The notes beneath the pieces were generated by a model. It worked only from the letters and a program-made list of their open reading frames with translations. It was not told the DNA's origin and searched no databases. From Paenibacillus sp. (lineage in GTDB: Bacteria; Bacillota; Bacilli; Paenibacillales; YIM-B00363): DNA of 64,000 nt. The stretch is from the NCBI RefSeq assembly GCF_031177825.1, contig NZ_JAPSKE010000023.1, positions 28,900-92,899 of the forward strand, in the 5' to 3' direction. Shown here piece by piece: positions 16,312 through 24,800 of the stretch. Each line of letters begins with the position of its first letter. Position 1 is the stretch's first letter. Made by a program: the position numbers and the translations under genes.

Positions 16312-16328
16312 CGTTAGGTTATATTACA
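16312..16328. promoter_or_regulatory. GlnR/TnrA box 3 (one mismatch)
   Basis: CGTTAGGTTATATTACA differs from TGTNA-N7-TNACA only at the first base. It lies directly upstream of the truncated amidase gene and may have served that gene. The interval 15973-16385 is otherwise AT-rich and has no coding potential that I can see. Confidence 0.55.
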
Positions 16329-16385
16329 AATATACGTTACTTCCATTGACGCACATCCATCCCCTGACTAGTATGTAAATCGTAG

Positions 16386-17711
16386 ACGCCTTCATCGCGG
16401 GGGCTTAGCCTTCGCGCGTCGGGCGAGCCGCTCGGGAAGCTGGCCGGCGTCCCTATCGTTATCAAAGAAACCGTAGACATGGCGGGCTTTCCTTCGACGA
16501 TGGGCTGGGAACCGTTAGCCAAGGAGCTCGGGGGCATCGAGCTGATCCCGGAACGCGACGCTCCGGTCGTGGCCCGCTTGAAAGCCGCGGGAGCGGTCAT
16601 TCTGGGAAGAACGAACATTCCCGCTTTCTCTTCCTCCGGAACGAGAGCCACGACGAGCTGGGATGGAGATACCTATAACGCGGTCGACGCGAAGCTCGTA
16701 CCGGGGGCGAGCAGCAACGGCACCGCGACCGCCGTCTCGGGCAATATGGCCGTTCTCGGGATCGCCGAGGAAACCGGCGGGTCGATTCAGAATCCCGCCG
16801 CGGCTCAAGCGCTGGTCGGCATTAAGCCGACGTTCGGACTCGTCCCGAACGCCGGGGTCGTTCCGCTGGCCGGCAGCACGCGCGACGTCATCGGACCGCA
16901 TGCCCGAACGGTGCGCGACGCTGCGGTCATGCTTGACGTGATCGCGGGTTACAGTCACGAGGATCCGAAAACCGTCGCCTCCATCGGCAACATCCCGAAG
17001 TACGGGTATACCGCGAAACTCAACAAGTTAGCGCTCAAGGGCGAACGCATCGGACTTTACGGCCCGGGTTGGCGGAATCAGGAGCTCACGGAGGAAACTC
17101 AGGAGCTGTACGATCAAGCGGTAGAGGAATTGGAAAAGCAGGGCGCCACCGTCATCCCCGATCCTTTCGCCGACACCGGCTTCGCCGAATACGTGAAGGC
17201 GAACGGCTCCGTGGGCATCGAGTCCGTGATTTACGATATGGAAGATTACTTAGAGCGGTTAGGTCCCGACGCCGCGATTCATTCGGTAGAGGAGCTTCTG
17301 GAGAAAACGGGAGAAAATCCTTCCATCTTTAACCGCTACGAAGGCAATCTGCCGGATCCGGACGGCGTCGCGGATTTGTCGAAATTCGTGGAGGTGCGTA
17401 CGAAATACTTAGAATACATCAACGAGACGATGGATAAATACGATCTGGACGCGCTCGTATACCCGCAGATGTTCAAGGAATCGCCGCTCTTAAGCACCGA
17501 GGACAATATCGGCGCGACGACGGTTTCCGAAATTAACGTCGCCGGCGTGCCGTTGGTGACGGTGCCGTCGGGCTACTACGACAGCGGTTCCCCCTTCGCG
17601 ATCGTCTTCGTCGGGAAGCTGTGGAGCGAAGCCAGCTTGCTCGGGATGGCGTTCGATTACGAACAGGCCACCCAATCCCGCGAAGCGCCGACGCTCGTTG
17701 TAATGCCTTAA
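16386..17711 (+). pseudogene. Amidase (amidase-signature family) lacking its N-terminal end
   Basis: The frame is open from 16386 and codes for a typical amidase from the segment LGKLAGVPIVIKETVDMAGF onward. That segment holds the catalytic Lys. The Ser-cisSer motif GASSNGTATAV and the ETGGSIQNPAA segment are intact, and the frame continues to a normal C-terminus. No start codon or ribosome site exists before the Lys: the first ATG (16479) comes after it and has no Shine-Dalgarno sequence. Some 60-80 N-terminal residues found in relatives are absent and the sequence upstream is AT-rich control DNA. It is most simply a 5'-deleted gene, once possibly part of the same nitrogen regulon. If translated from 16479 the product would lack its catalytic Lys. 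Confidence 0.7.
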
Positions 17712-17714
17712 TCG

Positions 17715-17752
17715 AAAAAGAGCCCCGCCATTCTCCCGGCGGGGCTCCTTTT
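17715..17752. terminator. Bidirectional terminator between the amidase remnant and the par-like operon
   Basis: GAGCCCCGCC (17720-17729) pairs perfectly with GGCGGGGCTC (17738-17747). It is flanked by AAAAA on the left and CTTTT on the right, so it can act in both directions for the two convergent transcription units. Confidence 0.85.
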
Positions 17753-17770
17753 CCTACTTGTAGTATGTAC

Positions 17771-18163
17771 TTACGGAAGCTTCTCGAGGTAATCCTTCAA
17801 CGCTTCGTTGACAATCCTCGTCTTTTCCCCTCGTTCTCCTTGGCAATAAGCGTCTAACTTCTCTTTGAGCTCGTTCCGGATCCAGAAGGTGTCTCGCTTG
17901 TAAAGCTCCTCAAATTTCTTGCGTTTTTCCCGCTTCTGCGGTCCGCCCTGAGACGCTGCATGATCAACCGCTGCATTTGCGTTTACGTTTACGTTTTCGA
18001 TTGCATGCTCGGATACGTGTTTGTTTTCGTTTTCGTATACGTTTACGTAACTTTCAGCTTTCGGCTCGGCGTCCGCTCCGCTCGTATCGATCAGCTGCGT
18101 ATGAACGCTCGCGCCGCTCGAGTTTCGAATCTTATTTTTAATGCGTTCCATCGCGTTAGACAC
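17771..18163 (-). CDS. Ribbon-helix-helix partner of the ParA-like protein
   Basis: This 130-residue protein starts at a GTG (18163) behind AAAGGAG, overlapping the ParA stop by 8 bp. Residues 1 to about 75 look unstructured and polar. They include a low-complexity stretch rich in Asn, Val, Glu and Ala (VNVYENENKHV, ENVNVNANA) encoded by TTTACG/TTTTCG hexamer repeats. A basic patch (KREKRKK) follows, then a C-terminal ribbon-helix-helix fold (about 90-128: DTFWIRNELKEKLDAYC, KTRIVNEALKDYL). Small RHH proteins of this kind are the centromere-binding partners of ParA in type Ib partition systems. A DNA-binding and autoregulatory role is inferred from that pairing. Confidence 0.75.
   Translation of the reverse strand: MSNAMERIKNKIRNSSGASVHTQLIDTSGADAEPKAESYVNVYENENKHVSEHAIENVNVNANAAVDHAASQGGPQKREKRKKFEELYKRDTFWIRNELKEKLDAYCQGERGEKTRIVNEALKDYLEKLP
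17978..18050. repeat. TTTACG/TTTTCG hexamer repeats inside the RHH gene (centromere-like)
   Basis: The coding region holds clustered GTTTAC, GTTTTC and TACGT units. Two of them recur exactly in the region upstream of the parA-like gene: TGCGTTTACG (17978-17987 and 19008-19017) and the 15-mer TATACGTTTACGTAA (18036-18050 and 19030-19044). Shared motifs in the promoter region and in the partner gene suggest binding sites of the RHH protein. Confidence 0.55.
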
Positions 18164-18917
18164 GTTCCAACAACTCCTTTACGAACCCGTGGTATTGGTT
18201 CACGGCTTTCTTCAGCTCGGGATTATCCTGGAATCCGTTGATGGATAACCTTCCGGTCGCCGCGCTTCGCGTCAGAATCGTTTCGAAGCAAATTTCCTTA
18301 TACTCCTCCTCCACCAGCTCGACCAACGCTTTGTTGTCCGTCCGTCTCGTGTCGATCATGCAGCGCAGGATGCCGCCGATCTTCAGCTCCTTGTTTACGA
18401 GCTCTTGGACATGCACGCAGGTTTCCAAGAATCTCCCCAGCGCGGAGTAACAAAACTTGCTCGTCTCGAACATCGCTACGACCGCGTGCGAAGCCGACAA
18501 CGCATTGATCGTCTGGTCGCCGAGCGCCGGCGGCGTGTCGATGATGATGTAATCGTACTCGTCCTGCACGTTTTCCAGCGCTTCTTTCAGAACCAAGGAA
18601 CGATTGCCGCGGTATTGCTCGTAGAGCCACGAAGGGAAGCGCGCCAGATGATCCTCCGCCGGGATCAAATGCAAGGAGTCGGAGATGCGGCGGACATAGG
18701 GTTTCGCGTCTTTCTCCTTCAAAGCTTCGAAGATCGTCGCGCCGTGGAAATCGTAGATATCTTGTTGGGTGAGCAGCTCCGTCAGGTTGCCCTGGGAGTC
18801 TAGGTCGATCGCCAACACTTTATAGTTCTGGCTTAATAGATAGGCCGTTACGCCCGAGGTCGTCGTTTTGCTGGAGCCGCCTTTTTGAATACCGAACGTA
18901 ATGATCTTAGCTGCCAT
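18156..18917 (-). CDS. ParA-family ATPase (type Ib, orphan chromosomal copy)
   Basis: This 253-residue ATPase has the deviant Walker A motif QKGGSSKTTT (about 11-20), the Walker A' segment VLAIDLDSQGNLT and Walker B YIIIDTPPALG. It has no N-terminal DNA-binding extension, which puts it in the short ParA/Soj/ParF group. The gene overlaps its small RHH partner. The pair is not the usual soj-spo0J locus because the partner is not a ParB. It may be left from an integrated plasmid or act as a cargo-positioning ATPase. Confidence 0.9.
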   Translation of the reverse strand: MAAKIITFGIQKGGSSKTTTSGVTAYLLSQNYKVLAIDLDSQGNLTELLTQQDIYDFHGATIFEALKEKDAKPYVRRISDSLHLIPAEDHLARFPSWLYEQYRGNRSLVLKEALENVQDEYDYIIIDTPPALGDQTINALSASHAVVAMFETSKFCYSALGRFLETCVHVQELVNKELKIGGILRCMIDTRRTDNKALVELVEEEYKEICFETILTRSAATGRLSINGFQDNPELKKAVNQYHGFVKELLERV

Positions 18918-18982
18918 GCCTTCTGCCTCCTGCCGGTAAGGAAAATCTCTTCCTTAAAAATACCACAAAAACATAGATTCAC

Positions 18983-19047
18983 CTACGTTTTTGTAAATGT
19001 TGATGTGTGCGTTTACGATATTGTCTACATATACGTTTACGTAAACA
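18983..19047. repeat. Upstream TTTACGT repeat cluster of the parA-like operon
   Basis: The stretch before the parA-like gene holds CTACGTTTTTG, TGCGTTTACG and TATACGTTTACGTAAAC, the last containing the inverted repeat GTTTACGTAAAC. It is AT-rich and likely holds the promoter and RHH-binding sites, giving autoregulation and possibly a centromere. Confidence 0.5.
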
Positions 19048-19116
19048 TACTATTCAAAAAGAAAAACTCGCCGTCCTCCGCGTGGGAGAATCGACGAGCA
19101 TATGCGTGAAACCCTA

Positions 19117-19188
19117 TAGGCCCGGTGGGGGTCGAACCCACAACCTACCGGTTAAGAGCCGGTTGCTCTGCCATTGAGCTACGGACCT
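19117..19188 (-). tRNA. tRNA-Lys(CTT)
   Basis: Read on the minus strand it folds into a complete cloverleaf of 72 nt: a 7-bp acceptor stem (AGGTCCG/CGGGCCT with one G-U), a D arm GCTC/GAGC, an anticodon stem ACCGG/CCGGT around the loop CTCTTAA (anticodon CTT, Lys AAG), a T arm GTGGG-TTCGACC-CCCAC and discriminator A. CCA is not encoded. The acceptor stem starts with A1-U72. It stands alone, not in a tRNA cluster. Confidence 0.92.
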
Positions 19189-19254
19189 TCAAAGAGAATA
19201 CAAGTATAGTATCACAACGATAATAGGGTTTCAATTAACTTTCGTCATTTTTCG

Positions 19255-19518
19255 TCATTCTTCGTCTTGTTCTACTACTCGCACCGCATAGACGAGCTGC
19301 ATCGCCGGCCGACCGTTCGCGCCAATGATCACGCACACGGTCGTAACTCCCGGTCGAAGTCCCGTAATCGAAATCGACGTACGATCATGGGTGCATTCCA
19401 GCACTTCCGCATTCCCGCTGATGCATTGCAGTACGCTTAGTCCGGGCTTCAGCGGGATTCGGACCGTCCGGGTATCTTCGACTCCGACGGTAATCTTCTT
19501 CTTCCCATGGTTTCTCAA
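19255..19518 (-). CDS. Small beta-domain protein (pilus-formation N-domain-like)
   Basis: This 87-residue protein has no signal peptide or membrane span. Its alternating hydrophobic strands and the segment PLKPGLSVLQCISGN, with GLRPGVTTVCVI further on, resemble the small immunoglobulin-like or pilus-formation N-terminal domain found in secretins and in stand-alone Firmicutes proteins. Two Cys are present. The function is unknown. It lies just past the tRNA gene on the same strand. Confidence 0.55.
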   Translation of the reverse strand: MRNHGKKKITVGVEDTRTVRIPLKPGLSVLQCISGNAEVLECTHDRTSISITGLRPGVTTVCVIIGANGRPAMQLVYAVRVVEQDEE

Positions 19519-19596
19519 CGCGTATCCACCTCCGATCCTCTGTTTCTATATTTATATGAATAGAGAAACGAATCGGATTGTACGCTTGTCTCGCCG

Positions 19597-19884
19597 CTAC
19601 GGGAAGAGGTTGATGAGGAGAACCGGCACGCCGATCCCGAGCAACCACAGCATCGGAATCAGGTTCACGACGACCGCCGCTCGCGCCTTACGAGTTCGAA
19701 GCACCCAAGCCAAGATGGAGCAGACGAGCCCGGCCACCGGATACAGTCCGATTGCGGTCACGATGCCGACGGCTAGCCAGTTGAAGCCGGAATCGAAGCC
19801 CATGAAGGAAATCCCCCATATTAAGAACCAGAAAGGCAGGAAGATCGCATACGCGATTTGCGTAAGGATCAGAAACTTTTTCAC
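19597..19884 (-). CDS. Small membrane protein of unknown function
   Basis: The protein has 95 residues with three hydrophobic segments (about 5-28, 36-62 and 70-93) separated by a short basic loop (RTRKAR). It begins MKKFLILTQIAYAI, so the first segment may be a signal anchor. A GGGAGGG sequence precedes the ATG at 19884. I recognise no family. Confidence 0.6.
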   Translation of the reverse strand: MKKFLILTQIAYAIFLPFWFLIWGISFMGFDSGFNWLAVGIVTAIGLYPVAGLVCSILAWVLRTRKARAAVVVNLIPMLWLLGIGVPVLLINLFP

Positions 19885-19991
19885 GGAAACCCTCCCTTTC
19901 GAATTAGAACAAAACGTTCCAAATATGGGTCGATTAAAATCGTCAAAGAATTATAGCACGATCCCCGTTCGGCGTAGGGGGATTTCCTAAG

Positions 19992-20029
19992 AAAAAAGAA
20001 GCATCTCCGCCGGACAACGGCGGAATGCT
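19992..20029 (-). terminator. Terminator after the small HTH gene
   Basis: On the minus strand GCATTCCGCCG and CGGCGGAGATGC pair, followed by a CTTCTTTTTT run. It lies about 20 bp past the stop codon at 20050. Confidence 0.8.
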
Positions 20030-20049
20030 CCTATTCCCCAAAACCGTAT

Positions 20050-20286
20050 TTATTTCGTCGCCAAGATGTTATCGATTTCGCTCTTTAACAACAAATACCG
20101 ATGAATGCTTCGCGAGATGGAAACCTTCGTGAGTTTATGCTTATCGACATAGGATTTCATGTGATCCTTGGAGAGTCCCAGCGACTTGCCCGCCTCCGTC
20201 ACGGTTAACACTTCTTCGTTGCTGGTCGCGTTGAACGTCTCTTTCACCTTTAAATTCCAATCTTGAAATGTATACAAATGGGTCAA
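20050..20286 (-). CDS. Small excisionase/MerR-like HTH protein
   Basis: The recognisable part is a C-terminal winged-helix of the excisionase type: LTVTEAGKSLGLSKDHMKSY, then a KHKLTKVSISRSIHRYLL segment. I prefer a TTG start at 20286 (MTHLYTFQDWN, about 78 residues) behind AAGGA, because the frame upstream reads as Arg-rich non-coding sequence and contains a TATACT box near 20318. A longer version from the ATG at 20409 would give 119 residues. The gene lies directly downstream of the stalk-domain gene. Target and role are unknown. Confidence 0.55.
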   Translation of the reverse strand: MTHLYTFQDWNLKVKETFNATSNEEVLTVTEAGKSLGLSKDHMKSYVDKHKLTKVSISRSIHRYLLLKSEIDNILATK

Positions 20287-20408
20287 CCTCTCCGGTTCCT
20301 TCTCGATCGGAACCTCTTCAGTATACCATGCCTCCCGCCAAAGAACGAGGGCCGCCCGCGGCCGGCATCGCCGGACCTTGGACAGCCCTCTATTCGGTGT
20401 AAGTTCCA

Positions 20409-21539
20409 TTACCGTCTGGCGTAAAAGCCGACGAACGCTTTCGTTTCGAAATCGAACGCGACGGTCAGCGGCCCGAGAAGCTCGTCTTGCTCGGTTTGAT
20501 ACGTCACCGTCACCAGATTGCCGTTCGCCGCTTGAATGTCAGCGAGCAGCTGCTTCTGCTCCTCCGTGGTCGCCAGCACGCCCGAATCCTTCGCCGATAC
20601 GATGGATACGATCGCTTCCTCCGGCTTCGTCGTAATTTGTGCCGCTTGTTCCGCCACTTGCGCCCACGCGAGGTCGCGGTATTCCTGCGCCGCCTCCGGC
20701 GTCATCTTGCCGGGCGCAGACTCTTCATCTCCAAGAACGACGAGATAAAACAACGGGCTCTGCGGCGGAAGGCTCTTCGTCATGATCGGACCGTAGTACG
20801 CTCGGACCTTCGTCCCGGCTTTCAGATCTTCCCATTCGACCGATTCGCCTTGCGCGGTCATGACGGCCGTTTCCTTGCCGGCGTTCAACGTCAACGTCGT
20901 CGCGGCTTGGCCGTCCTTCGTCTCGCCGAACTTCACCTGCCAGCCGTCGTCCGTACGTTCGACCGATTGAATGACGTCCTCCTTCACCAATCGCTCGGCG
21001 CCGACGGTAATCTTGGCGGCGTGGGATTGTCCCGGGAAGCTCAACGCCATGACCGGACCGTATTCGACGACGATCTGCGTGCCTTCCTTCAAATCCGCCG
21101 CGGATACAGCCTTGCCGGCTTCGTCGACGATCGTCGTCTCTTCGTCCGCGTACAAGATGACCCATCGGTTCGAGCCGTGCCCGAGGAACTCGATCCGGAA
21201 TCGTCCGTCTTCCATCTCCGCGATGTCCGCGATCACTCCGGTGCCCGTCATATATTCGACCTCTTCTTCCTCCGCGTTGCCGGTAATGGCGATTTCGTTC
21301 TTGCCGGCGTCGTAGCTCACTTCGTAGCCCAAACCGGCCGCCGCGTCCCGCAGCGGAAGATACGCCTTGCCGTCGATATAGACGGGAACGATGGACGTCT
21401 TCTCGCCGTTCACGACGACGGAGACTTCATGATTCAGAATGCCGGATACTTTCTCGAACAACGACTGCGCTCCGACGGAAGCCGTAGTAGCCAACAAACC
21501 GGCCACGGTCATAACGGCGACTAATTTTTTATTTTTCAT
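20409..21539 (-). CDS. Secreted stalk-domain protein (copper amine oxidase N-terminal-like domain)
   Basis: From the ATG at 21539 (MKNKKLVAVM) the protein has 376 residues. A signal peptide (about 1-24, ending VGAQS) is followed by a stalk domain (about 30-85) with VVVNGEKT, PVYIDGKAYLPLRDAAAGLGYEV and the final ISITG-like strand. The remainder holds two similar beta units, each with an LKxGTxxxxxYGPxM motif (LKEGTQIVVEYGPVM, LKAGTKVRAYYGPIM), then a helical C-terminus. Stalk domains sit at the cell surface in Paenibacillaceae; no enzymatic motif is visible. A 14-bp perfect palindrome lies about 45 bp upstream. Confidence 0.85.
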   Translation of the reverse strand: MKNKKLVAVMTVAGLLATTASVGAQSLFEKVSGILNHEVSVVVNGEKTSIVPVYIDGKAYLPLRDAAAGLGYEVSYDAGKNEIAITGNAEEEEVEYMTGTGVIADIAEMEDGRFRIEFLGHGSNRWVILYADEETTIVDEAGKAVSAADLKEGTQIVVEYGPVMALSFPGQSHAAKITVGAERLVKEDVIQSVERTDDGWQVKFGETKDGQAATTLTLNAGKETAVMTAQGESVEWEDLKAGTKVRAYYGPIMTKSLPPQSPLFYLVVLGDEESAPGKMTPEAAQEYRDLAWAQVAEQAAQITTKPEEAIVSIVSAKDSGVLATTEEQKQLLADIQAANGNLVTVTYQTEQDELLGPLTVAFDFETKAFVGFYARR

Positions 21540-21582
21540 TATCGATATATCCCCTATCCAAATTGGTGTGCGTGCCATTGTC

Positions 21583-21596
21583 TGTCAACGTTGACA
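21583..21596. promoter_or_regulatory. 14-bp perfect palindrome upstream of the stalk-domain gene
   Basis: TGTCAACGTTGACA is perfectly palindromic and contains a TTGACA -35-like hexamer on both strands, so a bound regulator would occlude the promoter. No good -10 box is placed at 17 bp. The identity of the binding protein is unknown. Confidence 0.45.
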
Positions 21597-21659
21597 ATCA
21601 TTCAGACGGGGGTCGTTTTCGAAAGGTTGCACCGGTCCGGGAAATGCGCAATCCTGCCT

Positions 21660-21694
21660 AGGAAACGAAGAAGACCCCGGCCGAATGGCCGGGG
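21660..21694 (-). terminator. Terminator after the 51-codon peptide gene
   Basis: On the minus strand CCCCGGCC-ATTC-GGCCGGGG is a perfect 8-bp stem with a 4-nt loop, followed by a T-rich TCTTCTTCGTTT stretch, just past the stop at 21711. Confidence 0.7.
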
Positions 21695-21710
21695 CGCCTT
21701 ACGTCTTCGA

Positions 21711-21866
21711 TTAACTTTCGAACCAACATTGCTCTTGCCAGAAATGCCCGTTCCAAACGTATTCGCAATACTCCGCCGTCGTCTCACGAGCTTCGAGCGA
21801 CTGCAGCTCCGGGCGGGTCCACGTTCGTTTCGGCTGCGAGACGGCTTGATGTTCCTTCCCTTCCAT
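21711..21866 (-). CDS. 51-residue precursor-like peptide with a Cys/Trp/Tyr-rich C-terminus
   Basis: GCGGAGGAAT precedes the ATG at 21866, and the gene begins 20 bp after the stop of the 1646-residue secreted protein. The N-terminal half is polar and has KRTWTRPELQSLEARETT, which resembles the W/Y-x-x-P-x-L-x-x-L leader motif of lasso-type precursors from Paenibacillus. The C-terminal part (AEYCEYVWNGHFWQEQCWFES) starts AEYCEYVW and ends WQEQCWFES, with two Cys and seven aromatic residues. No modification enzyme is near. There is no Asp/Glu at position 7-9 after a Thr(-2) site, so a lasso product is unlikely. The gene has not been confirmed as expressed. Confidence 0.65.
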   Translation of the reverse strand: MEGKEHQAVSQPKRTWTRPELQSLEARETTAEYCEYVWNGHFWQEQCWFES

Positions 21867-21886
21867 ACGCTTATTCCTCCGCTCGG

Positions 21887-24800
21887 TTAATAAGATCCTG
21901 CGCCGGTGAAGACGCCGGTCGCGAAATCCATCTTGTTTATCGGCCCTTCGACATTGCCCGCTTGATCCTCGCTGTAATACTCCACTGTTTTCGTGACGCC
22001 GGCTTGCGCCGTGAACGGAGCGGCGTACGTCATCCATGCGCCGCCGTTGACGCGGTAATGCGTCGTCTTCGTCCCGGACCCGCCTTGCGCGTCGGACGCT
22101 TGCAGCGTCGTGACGAACCCGCTGATGTATTGCTTGCCTTGCTTGCTCGTGGCGAAGATCGGATCGAAATGGTACAGCGTGACCGGCGCCGTCCGGTCCA
22201 GCTTCAGCTCCGCAAACTGCGAGGCTTCTACATTGCCCGCGTTGTCGACGCTTCGGTACTCGTACATAGCGATCCCGTCTTGCGCAAGCAGGATCGGCCC
22301 CGTATACACGTTCCACGCGCCGCCGTTCACGCGGTATTCGGTCGACTTGACGCCGGAGACGTATTCCTCCGCCGCCGCGCCCGCTCCCGCGTCCGCCGCC
22401 GTAAGCGTCAGCGTAATGTCGGACCGGTGCCACCCGTTCGCGGGGTTCGGTCCGTACACCGAATCGACTACGGCCGTCGTCGTCGGCGGCAGCGTGTCGA
22501 CCGGTTCCGGAGGATCCTTCAGCTCATACAGCTGCTCGATCTCTTCCTCGGTCAGAGGGTAGTTATACATGCGGAAATCGTCCATCATGCCGTTGAAATA
22601 TTCCGTCGCTCCCGGCGGATCGAACCCGATCGTCAGCTTCCCGTCCGTATTGGCGAAGACGCCCTTCCAAGGAATGGAGGTTTTGTATTCCCCGTTAATG
22701 TAATACTTCGCCGTCGATCCGTCCCAGGTGACGGTAGACATATACCATTCCTTGTTCGGCATCGGCGTGTTCGGGAACAGATGCGTATACCCCGGCCGGT
22801 CGCCGCTCTTCAGACGCATCCCGGGCGAAGCGCCCCAGCCGTCGTGCAGGAACGAATACGGCCCGTAATTTTCCGTATGGCCCTTCGACAGAATCGGAGC
22901 GTAGCCCCCGGTACCGCCGTTCTCCTTATAGATCCACATGGAGAAGCTGAAGGACGTGGCCAAATCCAGCGAATCGCTGTCTTCTACGAGCACCCCGCTT
23001 CTACCGTCGAACTTCGCGGCCTGGCCGATCAACCCTTCGACGAAGGTCGGATTGCCGACCGACGGCGTCCCGTGGTTCCCGTTCCCCGAAGAATCGAGGA
23101 AATTGCCGTCGAACGTGTAGAAGGCGATCTGCCGTGGCGTCTGCTCCGCCCGAGCGGTAATATGCATGGTGTCTTGGCCTACCCCGCCGTCATCGTCCGT
23201 TACGGTCAGCGTCGCCGCATAGACGATGTCCGGGGCGTCCTTAGCCATAACGGGGTACGCGTGATCGAATTGGCACGCGGTCGACGTCGCGCCGTCGCCG
23301 AAGTCCCATAAGCAGGAATGGCGATCGTCGCGGCTCGCGTCCATGATTCGAGCGTTGCCTCGGTATCTCTGGCCGCCGAGCACCGTCACGTCGGTCCCCG
23401 CATCGACGAAGGGCGCGACGTTCTCAGGCGTTATCGGCTTCTTCACCTGGTATGTCTTCCCGTCTTTCGTCTCGATCGTCAACGTCGCTAGGTACGTATT
23501 GCTGTCATGGTAATAGTGCGAAACCGTCATTCCGTAGTCCGTGTAAGAGTTATCGCCGAACGTCCACGTGCTGCTCTTGATCAAGCCTTGATCGCCGCCC
23601 GCCGTCGTGTTGACGAGCGTGACCGACTCGCCTTCCTTCGGATTGCGCGGAACGAACTCGAAGTCGACGGGTTCGACCGTTTGCTCCAAGGTAAAGCTGT
23701 CGGACCGTCCCTCCGCGTCCGTGACGGTCAACGTCACCGGATAGGTGCCCGGCCCCGGGAACGTATGCGTCGGCTCCTTCTCCGCGCTGACCGGACTTCC
23801 GTCCCCGAAATCCCATGACCAGGAGACGATATCGTCGTTCTTATCCGTCGACAGATTCCGGAACGTCACCGTGTCCCCGCCGATCTGGCCGGTCTTCGCC
23901 TTGAATTGCTGCGTGGAGATAACGCCGCCTCCCCCTTGGGACGAGAGGGGTCTAAATAAAATGTACTTCGCTTCCATCGGCTTCGGGAGCATGAATTCTT
24001 GAAGCTCGCCGTTATCGGCCAACGTACCCTCGATCACGGTCGTGAAATCGTCGTCGTCCAAGCCGTCTTTCGAAATCGCGACCTCGAACGCCTTCACCCG
24101 TTGGTCGGCGAAGGAGGGACGAGGCCGGATTTGGATGCGGTCGATCACATACGTCCCGCCGTCCGAGAGCCCGATCTTCACCCATTGATCGGTTCCCGTC
24201 TTCGTGGCCCATGGGCTATGGTAATTGAACTTTAACATGTTCTCCGCGCTGTGCCCCGAGTCGTAATTGCTCGAGACGGCCTCGATCGTCGCCCGCTCCT
24301 CCAGCAGAGCGACGTTCTTGCCCGCCGTCACCGGGTTGAAGAACGCTTGAGGCAATTCGGACGCGCCGATCAGGAACGAGACCTGCTTCGCGGTCTCGAC
24401 GTTGCCCGCATAGTCCGCGCTTCGATAGGCGACGGTGTACGATCCGTCCGCGCCGAACGTAACCGGGGACGCATAGACGGTCCACGCTCCCCCGTTGACC
24501 TGATACTCCGTCTTGGCGACGCCGCTGCCGCCGTCGGAAGCTTGAAGCGTGACGGTGACCGGGGATCGATAATAACCTCCCGTCCCGTCGGGCGCGGACG
24601 GCGATAATACCGCCGTCGTCGCGGGCGGCGTCACGTCCGCCGTGCTCCATGCGACCGTAGCCGGATTCGACGACAGCGCGCCGACTTTTGCGACGGCCTG
24701 ATCGTCGCCCTCTTGCGTGCCGGCGTACTGGAACGTCGCTACGCCGTTATCGTCCGTCGTCGCCGCGAGCGTCGCCGGATGCGCGCCGGTCACCTCGAGC

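Noticed and set aside
21711..21866. Classification of the 51-residue peptide as a true lasso peptide
   Set aside because: There is no Gly/Ala/Ser at position 1 with Asp or Glu at 7-9 after a Thr(-2), and no B, C or E genes are nearby.
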